A stretch of DNA of 64,000 nt from Triops longicaudatus (GCA_022885665.1 JAGQDJ010000019.1:523754-587753); one strand, 5' to 3'; shown: positions 28,701 through 40,512, counted from the first letter of the stretch. The notes: a model not told the origin generated them from the sequence alone. Made by a program: numbers and translations.

Positions 28701-31700
28701 GCGACCCGGGGAATCGTACAACCAAAACGTGTGTTGTACTGAATGTGCTACACTGACACACTACTTTTACCCTAAATACGGTTCTACGTAGCAAACACTT
28801 TGAATAGATGACCATCACGTGACCTCGCTTGATAATAACGTCCCCAAGGCCAAATAACAATACCCTTCGATTCAAATGGCAAAACTTCAACATAAGATGC
28901 TCAGATCCATCTTTTATGATCTTCTCATACTTCATCCAGTTATTATATCTCTAATCCCCTGGCATTTTATTTCTCTTTTCCCCCATTCTTATTCTTCCTT
29001 AAAAACGGGGTACCAAAATCTAATGCGCCCATCAAATTTCCCTGGCTGAACCCTTATAAGCAGCTAAGGTACGTTGGTTATATCCAATGCATTATATACA
29101 GAAAAAAAGTAGGTACAAGCGTTCTCAAGATTTCTACAAAATCTACAACTCGGTTGGCTTTTAAGAACGTGCATTCAAACCACTTGGACACTTGTGAAAC
29201 TTTAGCTAAATCCACCCCACCTGATAATGATAATACGGTCTTGTTGGGTTGCGAAAAATAAAAAAAGAACTAAGTGTCCAAGTGGGTTGCAAACGTTTTA
29301 CGCGCAAAAAACTCGTAAGTCTCTTTATCTTTATTTGGCCAAGTGTAGGTCGGGGCTATTGTCAACCCCTAAAAACGTTCGAGTTCTCAAGAAAAGATTA
29401 CATTTACGAGTCGTGGGTAAGCCAGACTTGAGAAATTCGCAGGAAATTGATCGATGGCTGAAATGGTGCCGGAGCTAGGTAGGGCCGTTGTTTTTAAGGA
29501 ATAGAGAGCAATTTCGGTGTTTGGTGATTGTCTTTGTTGGATTGGGCGAAGACGATTCGTTGTTAGATGAGGGGGAAGGTTAATTGTATTGCGTCTGAGG
29601 CGTTAAACGCTTTGGCAGATCGTTGGCATTTAATTAACGTATTGGGGTGATCTTGTAATACAGAGAAACAAGTTGGAGAATGGATGAGTTTGCTCGGGCA
29701 CGCCACGGTTTATGCGGACGCCCATCTGCACAGCGGGGCAGCCGAGTTTCCATCACACCTCCCGATTCTCAATTAACGTCAATTTGGAACTTTCTCGCCC
29801 AGGACGGCGAATTTTGGCTGGAGCGCATTAAAACAAGGCACAGAAAGGCGTGTTATCCATCCCCTCAAAAAAGGCTGTTTACACACGCGATTAGCTCCAT
29901 TATGCAGATATGTGAGTGAGAACGTGAAAAAGCCTAGGAATTGATGGAATCCTTCATTTCTTTCTCCCATCCGTCTTCGTTAAAGAGCCGCATGCCGCGC
30001 ACCTTTCTCGTTCGCGAACAAGGTTTCGACGGCCGACGACGTCGTTCTTTTACCTACTCGACGTGTGTGGGAAAACAATTTCTGTTCCGTATGAATCCAT
30101 GCATTCTTTTGTAATGTTGACTGAAAAAATTTAGGGCTGAAAATTCAGAAAAATAATCATTGTTGTGAAACAGTTTATTTGCATATGAATTTGCGTATGG
30201 CATCTAATTCTTTGAACTGCAGTTTTGTCTGAAAAAAATTGTGTCTGGAAATCCAGAGAAATAATTATTGTATATCTTTTCAGTTATACGAGCTCAGTGA
30301 CGAGCCAGCACGCAAAATTTTCTTGGACGAGCTCTTCGACTTCATGCAGAAACGAGGTGAGCATAACTTTCCACAGATCGACTTTTTTGTTGCGTGGATC
30401 GCTATAAAGTGAAGATCGATCCCAGAGGGGAGGTAATGAGGAGACTTCACGCCAGTCTTTTGATAAAGATCAATCATCAAGTCTTTAAGCAAGCATGAAC
30501 GTAACCACGCTCTAGCCATCCATACAAGGGGTCTTTTGTACGTATAATCTACAACGGAGACTGATTCTTTTTCGCACCCGATAAATTTTCTTGTTAACTT
30601 TGGAAGGAAGTTTTATATATTTTGGGATTTTTTCCGGGCTGCTTGGGGGTAAAATTTATCGACAATTTTAAACCGACAAGTTTGAATAATAAAAAGGCAT
30701 GTTTCCTCAAAGGTGCTAACAATTAAAAAAAGGAAGGGAAGATAGCGTGCAGGGATCATTTGATCTTTAACCCGCGATTGGGACGATTTATAGAGCATCT
30801 TGATGAGGATTTCTTTTTCTTATCGTAAAAGGGAAAAAACTGATAAAAAAGTGATCAGAATCCATAAAGAGGTTAAATTACTTATTCTCTTGAGAAGAAA
30901 ACCCCCAAGAACCCTGTAGCTTGACTTTTTCTCTACTTTTTTTTACTTGCCTTGTAACCGTTAGTACCCAAGTTTATAAGAATCTAAAAGGCATAGAACT
31001 TTCGTTAATATGCAAATGAGGTCGTTGGGTAAGGCTAATTTGAAGCGGTATATATTGAAACGAGGCTAAGTCTTGTCGAGCTTAGAGCAAAAAAGGGGGG
31101 TGAAACTTGTTATATGCAAGTTTAATGAGATATCACGTGTGGTTGTTCACACATGCAACGCGGGCCAACTCATTAAGAAGATCATGAATCTCCCCCCTCG
31201 CTCTGTTGTGCTCGCAACTGTTGTGAGAGTCGGAGTACAGCGACGTCGACGACGGTAAGACAGTATATGTCCGAAGAGCGTCGAAAGAAGAAAAACTTAC
31301 ATCAGTTCATTGCCGTTCATTAACTTTGATGAGCTGCTTCCCTTGGAAACATTACGACGCACCGGGGCTTGCCGCTCTTTTTGTTCGACAGCCCAGTTGC
31401 CTCGGTTGCGTTGGTAGCTGGGGTTGTAAGGGAATGTTTGAGGGGGAGAAAAGAAATTGGCAAACTTGAACTCATTAAGTCATCCTTCAATGTCTAGGAG
31501 CGAAGGTTTTGGCCAAGTCCAATTTTTGCATTGTTAGTAACTTGTCCACTAGTGCTGTTGGACTCTGAAGAATGTTGTACAGTTGTAAAAACGACCCATT
31601 TGTATTGTTATGCTCCGTACTATATAACGGGCTTCTTAGGGGATTTTTTCGTTGAGAGAGGGGGTATAGGAGTATTAGGTGCGTATAATGTGTGTGATTG

Positions 31701-34700
31701 GCTAGAATTCTGACCATGAAAAACTGTGACGTGGTGATTTATGAGCCCATAAATTGCTGCCAACTTTTTCGACACGGGGGCTTCTACAACGGGCTCGGGC
31801 TCAACTTGTTGCAATTTCCCTCCACTGCCGGTGCTATGCGAGAATCTGGGCATTAAAAAGCATTACGTGGAGAACGTCTTGCCGCGATTTTTGACCACTT
31901 TTAGTTTTAACTGTTATTGTTTCTTTCAGTATTCGCTCCATTCCAAGACCCTTTTTTTTCTAATGATTAATATTGTGACTCCTCTTTTGTGTTTCCAGGC
32001 ACACCCATAACGCGCTTGCCCATAATGGCCAAACAAGTTTTGGATCTCTTCGAACTCTTCAATCTCGTAGTGGCCCGGGGAGGACTAGTGGACGTCATCA
32101 ATAAGAAACTATGGCAAGAAATCATCAAAGGATTACACTTACCGTCTTCCATTACGTCAGCTGCTTTCACCTTGCGCACACAGTAAGTTTGCGGGATTTG
32201 AAGTCTTAGAATGTCTGATAGAAATTCTCGAACTGTCCCGGTATTTCCCTTTGAATTGTCTGCTTATCTTCCCATGGTAGAAATTATGTCTTAAGTGTTA
32301 TTTTCTAGTGCAGGCAGTACTAACATTAGTTGACATGATGGAGGATTGCTCCCTACGAGTCTTCTACCCCCGTAAAGTATAAAGGAGGTTAATGAGAGGA
32401 CATTTTGAGTTGGTAGAATGAGAAAAAAAAAGACGTTAAGGGTCCAGTCCGCACGCAGTCCTTTCGGGGTAGGAAAAGAGAGCAAAAGCCCCCAACGAGA
32501 CCAAAGTACATTGTTAATTCTTAGAAAGACTTGATTAGGGCTGGTAGGCTTAATGACAAAAATCAAAGGAAACTCCAGAGAAATACGTAGATGAAGCAAG
32601 AGAATGGATAAAAGGGGGGTACAGAGTAGAAAGAGAAGCTTGTTAAGGGTTTTGGGGGGGTTAGAGGGTGGGTGGGGAGTTGAAGGTCCCTGTTTCCTAC
32701 TTGCTCACCCTTTCGCGAATTTTAAGTAGGCGCGCCTTTTCGTTTTATAGTTTGTCCTTTTTTCTGCTTCTTAAGTTTCTAGGATCCGTGGTCTGTCTTG
32801 GATATGGATAGGCCCGGGCCCTCTTTTTTTGTTTCTTTTTGGTACCCCGGCCTGGGGTTTCTATCACCCAAATTATCGTTTCCTGCGTGGGTCTCCATCC
32901 CCTTTACCTCCATGCAAATCATGCCTATAAAAAGGTCCCGGCCAACATGGATCAGTCAGCGGTATTCTCTAATTACAGAGCTCGCCCAACGAGTGAAGAT
33001 CTATAAGCTCTACCAAAGTTCTACAGAAAACTCATTCAGTGGAGGAGCCCTGAGAGAAAACCCAAGGGAGATCCCGAAATCTTTTTTTCTTTTCTTTTTT
33101 TACGATAAAGATGAGTACACACATACACGCATTGCGACGGTAATTAAAATGAAGCTGACCAAATGCGGGGCTTTAGAAGCGGCGGGGCGAAATGAAACAT
33201 AACTCGGGTTTTACGCAAGGTACTCAAATTAAGAGTAACTTGACAGCATGGCGTTATAGACAACCATCAAAAAGTGGCCCGGCTTTTGAGGGGCTTTTTG
33301 TCTGCATCGTTGGAATTGTTTGGCAAGTGCCAGCTCAAAACAAAGCGAAATGCTATTAAAAACAAAGCTTCGACGGAGAAACAAATTGAATCCTCGACAG
33401 CTTCGCTTTTTTAGAGCACATCCCGTTACATTGTTTACGACTCCAAGTGCAGAGCCATACGAGAACGTTACATGTTGTAATGGTAGGGTACCACTAAAGA
33501 GTTAACATTTTTAAGAGCGCAAAGGGCGTTAATCAAAACTCGAAAAACGAGTAAAGAAACATGCGACCACTATGACACCGAAACACTAGGCCGATATCGA
33601 AAAGAAACACCAACCATCACTAGATTCATAAACTTTTTTACGCGAGCGAAATTGCCATGCAGGAATCTTTAGGAAAGAACCCCTATTTTTATTAGTCTTA
33701 GTTTTACATTTACTGTTATGCACTTTTTCCTTTCCTTGTGAGTTATACGAGAAGTTCTTATCGTATTTTGTTTTCAGTATATTTTTGTTATTTTTTTTGC
33801 GATTTATTTCATTCGAATTATTTAATTATGTGTTTTTATTTATTTGTATTTATCTATTTGCATAGTTTTTATGTGTCTTTTATCTACTTATTTTCATCGT
33901 GTGTAACATACCATCTTTCTAGATCTCAAACATAAATTAGAATTGTTTGCTCCGGAATTTCACCGAAATCCTGAGCGTTTGAGCATGGGTTTGAAACATT
34001 CGAACAACGAGAGTCGGCTTAGGATTCTGGGTAATTGCGTTTTAGGCCAAGTTTGGATAGTTTTTGGTGCTTTGGATTGGTAACGTTGTTTCAAGCTGAC
34101 TCGGCCATTAACACGTGGAAAAAGCTGAGAGTCCGACAAAAACAGAGGATGACAACCGTATAGATTGGCAATTAAGTCAGTCCAGCTCCTCTTACTGAAT
34201 TTGCATCACTTCCTGCACAAATCATTGAAAGGCAAGAAGAAGTGGTGGGGCGCCTTGGCAACTTGAACTCTTTGCAAAAGGCTCTTTGGGAAGTCGGGGA
34301 GGTTTTTCTCGCTTTGGGTAATTAAAGTGCTTCTTTTTCTTGTGTCTACACTCAGTTAGAGGCTACTTTACACATGACGTGATTTACGATGTTCATGTTG
34401 ACCATAGAGAATGAGCCAGGGAACAAGACTTGGGACCTAACGCGTACTTTTTAAGATACTCCCCTCCCCCCCTCCTGAAATTCGTTCTCGTGACCGCCAA
34501 ATGGCGTTGCCAATTGCAAACCCCCAACTGCCTTTTTCCTGTGCCCAGGGTTTTTCGTTACCTAATTTTTTTGTGTCGTTATTTTGTGTCCCCCCACCCG
34601 AAAAACTTCTTAACCTTAAACCTGTCGCGGCCCCTCCCAGCGCATTATACAGCTGCGAGTTCTTCCAATTCGGCTATCGGGACATTAACCACGATACCAC

Positions 34701-37495
34701 CCCCATTCGGGGATGAGAGGGAGACCAGGGGTTGTGGAAAGTTCCAATTCTTGGAAACTTATTTACAATTTCCCAAGTTTTACAATGTTAAGCCCGTAGT
34801 AGAGTACTTTGCGGGTAACATTAGAGGAACCGGGGACTTATTACTTGTTGGCTTTTCTGCACAGGTATATGAAGTACTTGTATCCCTTTGAATGCGAGAA
34901 GGAAAAATTCTCCAACCCGTCCGAATTGCAAGCTGCCATCGATGGCAACCGACGTGAGGGCCGGCGCTCGTCATACTATGGCGATTCAATGATGAGTCGA
35001 GGATCGGGCACCGCACTGGGTGGGTTGTCACCTCACATGGCTTCGATGGCATCCATGGTCCAGCATTCACCGCTGAGCCTCGTAACGCGGCCGAGCATGA
35101 GCGTCAATAGTAACGGACACCGACCAGGTAAAATAGCTTCTTAAATATTTGGCTCCTTAAACGTGCAAGTTGTTATTTTTGTTATCGGTACAAGAAAGTG
35201 TGCATCATTGGAGCTTGTAAAAGGGGTTCTTAAAAGTTTAAGCAATGAAAACACGCAAGTTGGGCTCTTTTGATCTGCCACACTATCCGCCATATAAAAA
35301 GGCCGGCAGAGGTTCGCTGGTGTGCGCGTTTTGCCCTTTATGTTTCATCACCTTGGTGGTTAATCATCGTCGTAAAAAATACTTTTTTGCAGACCGGGAG
35401 CAGAAAGGATTTAATGCGCAAATGAGAAATAGTAAGAGAGGAAAAGAGAAAATGGAGATCCTTGAAGTTTGCCTCCGTGTTTGTTTTATTGGGAGCAGAT
35501 TATAGTGTCATAGTCCGGGCTGACAAGCGTAAAACGGCTAAAGCGCTTGAGCTGATCCGGTGGAAGTTGGCCACCTCGTTACGTTAACGGCCTGTAATGA
35601 CAGCCATTATGTACCTCAGACACGGTACACACACCATACGTGCCGTGCAACCTTCACAAACTTGAATCAGCAGCAAGCAACACAGGAGCCGTAGACTGAG
35701 CTATTACGTGGCATTCCTTTGCCAGAGTTGAAGGAAGAAGAGGAAGGAAAAAAGGATCGAAAGCTTGAGAAAAGGGGGATTCTGCTTTTAGTATGGGCTT
35801 TTTATTTTTGTTTCCATATATGATACAGAAGAAAAAGGTCTCACGACTTCATAAAGACAAACGCATAACTATAGCGGTGTGGTGGAGTAATTATTACTGC
35901 TGTGGTATAGTGAGGGGAAAAAAAGGTCCACAAGAGAAAAATGGAGAGAATATGTTATTTCTTTTCTGATGCTCCAAGCAAAGACGGAAGTATCATGCGT
36001 TGAGACAATAGCCGCAAAGTTTTCTCGGGCGCACCGACTGTTTTCTAGTCGTAAATAAAAATGAACGGTGGCGTCCTGTGGTTGCGTTGTTAACTTTGAA
36101 TCGAGTGAAGGATTGGTTGGCACCGAGGCGAAGGTTATTTCTATAGTATTACTGTAATATTCTGATAATTCCCCGTGTCTGACCATATCGCGCCTTGCTG
36201 TGGTTTTAATACGCACCATAAAAGTAATTGGGTAAATGACTTCTGTGAATTCGCATAGAGCTTTTTCCTTCTTTGGATTTAAGGACATTTTCTTCGGAGT
36301 AGAAAACGAAATAAATTAGAAAAATAAGAAGAGGAAAGTAGGTTGCATTTGGTTAGACGGCCGAGTGGAGGATTTATGGAATGGATACCCCCAGCGTGGT
36401 AGGCAAATGAAAATCGTCGTCAAAATTTATGTTGTACCATTAGCTTTTTCGGTCCACGTGGTTGTCAGGTTTTTCATATCGAAAGCTAGCGCAGTGCGCA
36501 TGCAGCCTTTGGGTAATTTACGACTCGCACATTAACCGCCGTAATTGCTTGGAGAAGACTAACCAGCAACGAGAAGCTTTAGCTTCTCCTAAAGAGCAAT
36601 TTATTGGAGAAGACCGTGAGTGAACGACCTAGAAATAATTCTTATTCCCAATGGTTTTAGTTCTTACTTTGTTCTCTGAAATCGTTTAAAATATTTTGCT
36701 TATTTTTTTCTTGTGAAGAATACCCGTCTACCCATTTGGACTTGTTTAATTTTAATGGATGTTCTTATCATTTATGTTCACAGGTTCGCATTCGCCACCT
36801 ACGCAAGAGGCTCTGTCGGCGTTGGATATGTCACGACTCCATTTGTGGAATTTGTACAGCTCGTTAGGGGATGTCAGCGGCGAGGGGGCAGGTAATGCAA
36901 CTTAGTACTCAAATAACTTGGAAGAAACCAATGTCAAAGCCCGAATTTCCTGTTTGTGTAGGACACATGGCAGTAGCTATGGCCGCAGCGTCGCGTTTCG
37001 TACCTCCGCAAAAAGAGGCTTTGAATCTGGCGGCCGAACAGCAGGCAGCAGCTGCTGCTGCGACGGCACGAGCTTTGGAAGCCATGCGAGGAAAAGAAAA
37101 AGAACGGAGACGAGAGAAGGAAGATGACGACGAACCAAGAGAAAATCAGGGCGATCGAGAAGAAAAATTCAACATTGGTAAATCCAAAGAAGATCCTAGT
37201 TCTGCTCCACCCGCCAAAAGACTGCTCATGGAAGATGAATTGAGTCTCAACATGAAAATGGCATCGTTAGGAGTACCGGGAGCTAATATCAAAATTAACA
37301 GCCGAGGTAGCTATTGCAACCTAGGAATAAAATATCATTATTATTAAATGTCATCTTTTTCTTCCGGAAGCAGGGGATAACCGCAATAACGACAATTCCT
37401 TGGTAGTCAGTATGGAAATCAACGGAATAGTGTACCAGGGCGTACTCTTTGCCCAAGCCACGCCTACGGCAAAAAGCAGCAAACAGCTTGTGTGA
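4706..37495 (+). CDS. retn: ARID-domain transcription factor Retained / Dead ringer (ARID3 family)
   Basis: Nine coding exons: 4706-4741, 15633-15725, 17797-18537, 30284-30356, 31999-32182, 34865-35127, 36784-36891, 36962-37306 and 37374-37495. They total 1,965 nt and encode 654 residues. The product is a nuclear sequence-specific DNA-binding protein of the ARID3/Dead ringer family, which in insects acts in embryonic patterning and neural development. Residues 1-43 are acidic and 44-290 are Gln/Ser/Asn/Pro-rich. That region includes two sumoylation-type motifs, VKKE (about 173) and IKEE (about 186). The extended ARID begins at SWTFEEQFKQ (about 281) and continues through LPIMAKQVLDLFELFNLV, GGLVDVINKKLWQEI and AFTLRTQYMKYLYPFEC to DGNRREGRRSSY. 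The C-terminal REKLES region (about 500-654) has an Ala-rich and charged stretch, NIKINSRG, and VVSMEINGIVYQGVLFAQ. The first exon encodes just 12 residues. Its ATG is the only one in the open frame. Introns make up about 94% of the gene. Confidence 0.96.
10842..10855 (-). promoter_or_regulatory. CTCF-type binding site
   Basis: On the minus strand the bases read CTAGCAGGGGGCGC. This matches 13 of 14 positions of the classic CTCF core CCASYAGRKGGCRS and includes the AGGNGGCGC core shared with Drosophila CTCF. It lies in the largest non-coding stretch of the first retn intron. Binding is inferred. Confidence 0.55.
14104..14152. repeat. AC/CT microsatellite
   Basis: An interrupted simple repeat: CA units, then a CTCTCTCTCT run, then CA units again, ending in ATATAC. 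It lies within retn intron 1 and no function is implied. Confidence 0.85.
15726..17796 (+). other. retn intron 2 (2.1 kb)
   Basis: A GT-AG intron between the 31-codon second exon and the 247-codon third exon. It contains a POU octamer ATTTGCAT at 15881-15888. No coding sequence is supported. Confidence 0.8.
18538..30283 (+). other. retn intron 3 (11.7 kb)
   Basis: The longest intron in the window, inserted between the residues FEEQFKQ and LYELSDEP of the ARID region. Open frames of up to about 130 codons are present on both strands, but none resembles a known protein or has a consistent splice context. Octamers lie at 28371-28378 and 30177-30184. A G run occurs near 26299-26308 and an oligo-G near 28109-28121. 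Confidence 0.8.
30357..31998 (+). other. retn intron 4 (1.6 kb)
   Basis: A phase-1 intron (donor gtgagc, acceptor tttccag). It contains the octamer ATGCAAAT at 31010-31017, with a TATATATT 30 bases beyond it. No coding sequence is supported. Confidence 0.8.
32183..34864 (+). other. retn intron 5 (2.7 kb)
   Basis: A phase-2 intron within the codon for Gln before YMKYLYP. It contains three octamers (32912, 33856, 34199), a TATA+Inr candidate promoter at 32926-32957, and a T-rich tract at about 33680-33900. The open frame over the promoter (32798-33202) shows no family resemblance. Confidence 0.8.
32912..32958 (+). promoter_or_regulatory. Candidate octamer + TATA + initiator core promoter in retn intron 5
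   Basis: The octamer ATGCAAAT (32912-32919) is followed seven bases later by TATAAAAAGG (32926-32935). The pentamer TCAGT starts at 32953, so its A is 28 bases after the first T of the TATA box. That spacing is exactly the one expected for an arthropod TATA/Inr promoter. A transcript starting here could be an alternative short retn isoform or a non-coding RNA. No transcript evidence is available. Confidence 0.45.
35128..36783 (+). other. retn intron 6 (1.7 kb)
   Basis: A phase-1 intron. It contains a TATAAAAAGGCCGG stretch at 35293-35306 with no clear initiator at the expected distance. No coding sequence is supported. Confidence 0.8.
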
Positions 37496-38638
37496 AAAAA
37501 ATCCTTCCGCGGTGTTGTCATGGATTGACGAACCAAGGAAATTCAGTATTGCTTACGAATGAATGTACAGAAAACAGCGAGCAAAGACAATTGAGTGTGG
37601 AATGTGTGAAATTATGTCAGCAGTGCCAAATGTTGAACCGTTTTTTCTTTTTGTGAAGTTTTACCATTTTTTCGGGTGTGAGATTCAATTTTTTTTAAAA
37701 CAGAGTTCAATCAAAATTGCGATTTAAGCGAGATCTCAATGGGGTTTCAAAACTTAACCGCGAGATCCAACGCAGCGTAACATGAGCGACGTTTTTTGAA
37801 CACACACAAGGTGTACTTATGCTGGTATGTCCGGAAAAAGTCGTTATTAGTCATTAGCTTTGTGAGGCAGTGCAATTGCGACCACAATCAAAATAATCCC
37901 CCCTCATTGATTCATTATAAAAGATATTGTTTTCTCTTTCCATGATTTTTTGTGGCAGCACAAGTGTTACGAAATTTGTAGTTTCCTTCTTTGCAACGAA
38001 GTGTTTTTATAAAGTTTATGTAGTTGTATGCAAAGTGAGTGGACCCGTGTTTTGGTGCGAAAAAAAAGTTTAAAAAGCCCGTCTTCCTCCCAGTTTGGTG
38101 AATGTGAAGAAGAAAAAGTGTAAGTGTGAGTTTCAGGCCCCTTAAGGACTCAGGGACTACATCAAGTTATTGGGTCTGAACAGTCCTAAAAGTATTTTGC
38201 ACGAGAGTATTAATATCAATCGTTTTGGCATTATCTAAGAAAAAAGAAATCACGGAGGAGGAGTCCTTGTAATCTTTTCGACATTGTGTGAGCGACTAAG
38301 TGAACATTGTTGTAATTTTTCATTATAAGTAAGCGGCGTGCCTTGTGAAGTCACATTGTGCTGAATCCTCTCTTCATTCTCCCTTCATAAATGTCTGATC
38401 ATGTCGACCCTTTCCGTTTGGAGCTTGAGACAGTCGTAGGTTAATAATAAATATGTTGGCAATTGCGAACTAAACATGTCTCACTCGAAATTTCTTATAT
38501 AGCAAAAAAGCACCTTTCACCCATTTGGTAAAACCGTACTTCCGTTATCTTTTAGGACTTCTGATGTATCATGAAGCATTTCTGAAATATGTTTGGATAG
38601 TTTCAGACTAATGAGAAACTTTATTCAGAAACTCGGCC
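37496..38638 (+). other. retn 3' UTR and convergent gap
   Basis: AT-rich sequence without coding potential, consistent with a 3' UTR of about 950 bases ending near the AATAAA at 38446-38451. Just beyond it, at 38620-38625, is an AATAAA on the opposite strand, so two convergent transcription units may end here. Confidence 0.55.
38446..38451 (+). terminator. Candidate poly(A) signal of retn
   Basis: AATAAA about 950 bases downstream of the retn stop. It is the first perfect AATAAA I noticed after the stop. Confidence 0.45.
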
Positions 38639-39007
38639 TCAGTTTCTGTGAAGTGCATTTTTGTTCGACACTCCCGCTTCAGTTATAGTTGGAGTTAATT
38701 TTAGAGCGCAGGAAATATTTCTCACTGAAAAGTTACTCAGGCAATCTGAAGTTGTTTTGAATCGAAACGACATATTGGTACCTTTCCCAGAAGCTCCGAA
38801 ATAAAAGATGTTTATTACATCAAAGCGCATTGTTGTGTCCCGCCGGACCTCGTGAGCTTCCGTTTCAATAGCTAAAAAAGTAGATGAAGTTATTTCAACT
38901 GCGTACGATATACTAAACACGTGAGATGCAAAAGAAAGCAAAGGATCATGTTCGTATAATAATTTAGCTAGTTGGGCTTCGTCTAACTGCATGAAATAAT
39001 GTTTCAC
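38639..39007 (-). CDS. Possible terminal exon of an unidentified minus-strand gene or pseudogene
   Basis: A 122-codon open frame on the minus strand with a non-ATG left edge. Its TGA is followed 13 bases later by an AATAAA on the same strand (38620-38625), as in genes with very short 3' UTRs. The translation has a mostly non-polar segment (LLSFASHVFSISYAVEITSS) followed by charged residues, and ends NFSVRNISCALKLTPTIT. The tail loosely recalls the C-terminus of arthropod gustatory receptors, but it lacks the usual TY(x)nQF ending, so I do not assign a family. No upstream exons were found. It could be a decayed receptor or chance. Confidence 0.25.
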   Translation of the reverse strand: MKHYFMQLDEAQLAKLLYEHDPLLSFASHVFSISYAVEITSSTFLAIETEAHEVRRDTTMRFDVINIFYFGASGKGTNMSFRFKTTSDCLSNFSVRNISCALKLTPTITEAGVSNKNALHRN

Positions 39008-40491
39008 TTTGGAGTTGTTCAGAAAAGTTACAGGCGGTTAGTATTTATTGGAATGGTACCTTTGCACATTTTCTTGAAGTTCTGCTATACTAACAGTCGT
39101 TTAAAAAAATTATCCTGTTTCGTAGTCGTGACATGGTTTTTGTTGAATGACAGAGTGTCTAAGCAGTTAACATTTCAAGCACGACTACGTGATACCAAAC
39201 AGAAGAGAGTAGAAAGTATAAGTGTGTCAAATTATGTAAAAATATTGAGATTCTCCTTCAGTTAGACTCAACCGTCTATCTTAAAAGCATAGCTACGTTT
39301 ACGCCCCATTGAAATTAAATACAAGATTGTCCATTACGACAAGTTCGAGCAGTTTGCAACTTCGCTAGGTAAAAGCGCTAACTTTGTCAAAGTCAGCGAA
39401 GTCCACCTCCCATAGTCGTACTGTGTATTATCAGTATGTCGAAACAATAGCATTTCTCAACGATACCACTATAGCATTCATTTCTTATATAGGCTACATG
39501 TATTACTACTACATTACGTACCCGGGCCCTGTAGAAACATGACATTTAGCCGTGCTGCAAGTGTTCTATTCTTACTGAGTATTAGGGGGAAAAGAAACAC
39601 ATTTGAAACTTAGCGAAATCGTTCTCTTGCTGGATTATTCCGTTTTCTTACATTTTGATTTAGTTATTCGCGCGATATGATTCATTTTCAAATCCGATTT
39701 GACGCGGTGAACGGAGACTCGCTTCTGCTGAGTTTGTTCGTTTCGAAAAAAAGTCGACGATTTTTTACACCGCCTTTATTTTGTGATGTGTATATCTACC
39801 AGATAAATTATATATTTACTAAGCAGAATTTTTAAGTTACATTTGATGCCTGATTAACATGATAACATGGGTTTATTCCCAAGTGCAATCCGACCGACGA
39901 AATAATAAATAATGATCATTTAATCCTTGTGATGTCCTCCCCACCTCCATGCCTGATGCCCACCGTAACCAATACAAATTCAGTAAATTGTGACTTACCC
40001 CGAATTGTTTGGTACTTCAAAATATTCCTTCACAGAAATTAGCCAAGGTTTCTGTTTCGGAGGCTTGATTGTCGACTGCGTAGTTTGCAGTGGCGTAGAA
40101 CTGACAGATTGCAGTGAATTTTATGATTCCGTTGCGTATTTTGCGCATATAATTGTGCGTTTTGTTCCAACAAGTCCCACGGTAATACACCTAATCAAAG
40201 AGAGGTACAAATATAATAGTTGCCGTAGACATACTGTTATTTAACAGTTTTTATATATTTCGTGTCGCCTAAACCTGCTCAACATGAACTTCACTCATGC
40301 TGCGTATTCTGAAGCCGCAAATTGTTTGTGAGTTGAGGCAGGCAACGCCATCTCTACTCCATCTTTCGAAGTACGTCACACTTTTCCTGGAACTATGGTG
40401 GACGTTCCTGGAACAAATCCTACGCGTAATGCTGGATTCACATGGGCCTATCGGCGTGCCTAACACGCGAAAGACGGCAGACGCCTACGAA

Positions 40492-40512
40492 AACACACAC
40501 ACACACACACAC
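40492..40512. repeat. (AC)n microsatellite
   Basis: About ten uninterrupted AC dinucleotides. Confidence 0.9.

Larger units (their letters stand above)
9277..34206. promoter_or_regulatory. Cluster of nine perfect POU octamers in retn introns
   Basis: ATGCAAAT or its complement was found by eye at 9277, 10976, 15881, 28371, 30177, 31010, 32912, 33856 and 34199, with one more upstream at 3978. I found none in the other genes' introns or in the downstream intergenic regions. From approximate base composition I would expect one or two in 33 kb. These may be POU-factor enhancer sites; my manual count could be incomplete. Confidence 0.5.

Noticed and set aside
32798..33202. 134-codon frame across the candidate intron 5 promoter
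   Set aside because: Contains Phe runs from T tracts and no conserved features. The promoter motifs sit inside it, arguing against coding use.
33738..33935. Apparent hydrophobic membrane protein
   Set aside because: It is a T-rich tract translated into Phe/Tyr/Leu; base composition alone explains the hydrophobicity.
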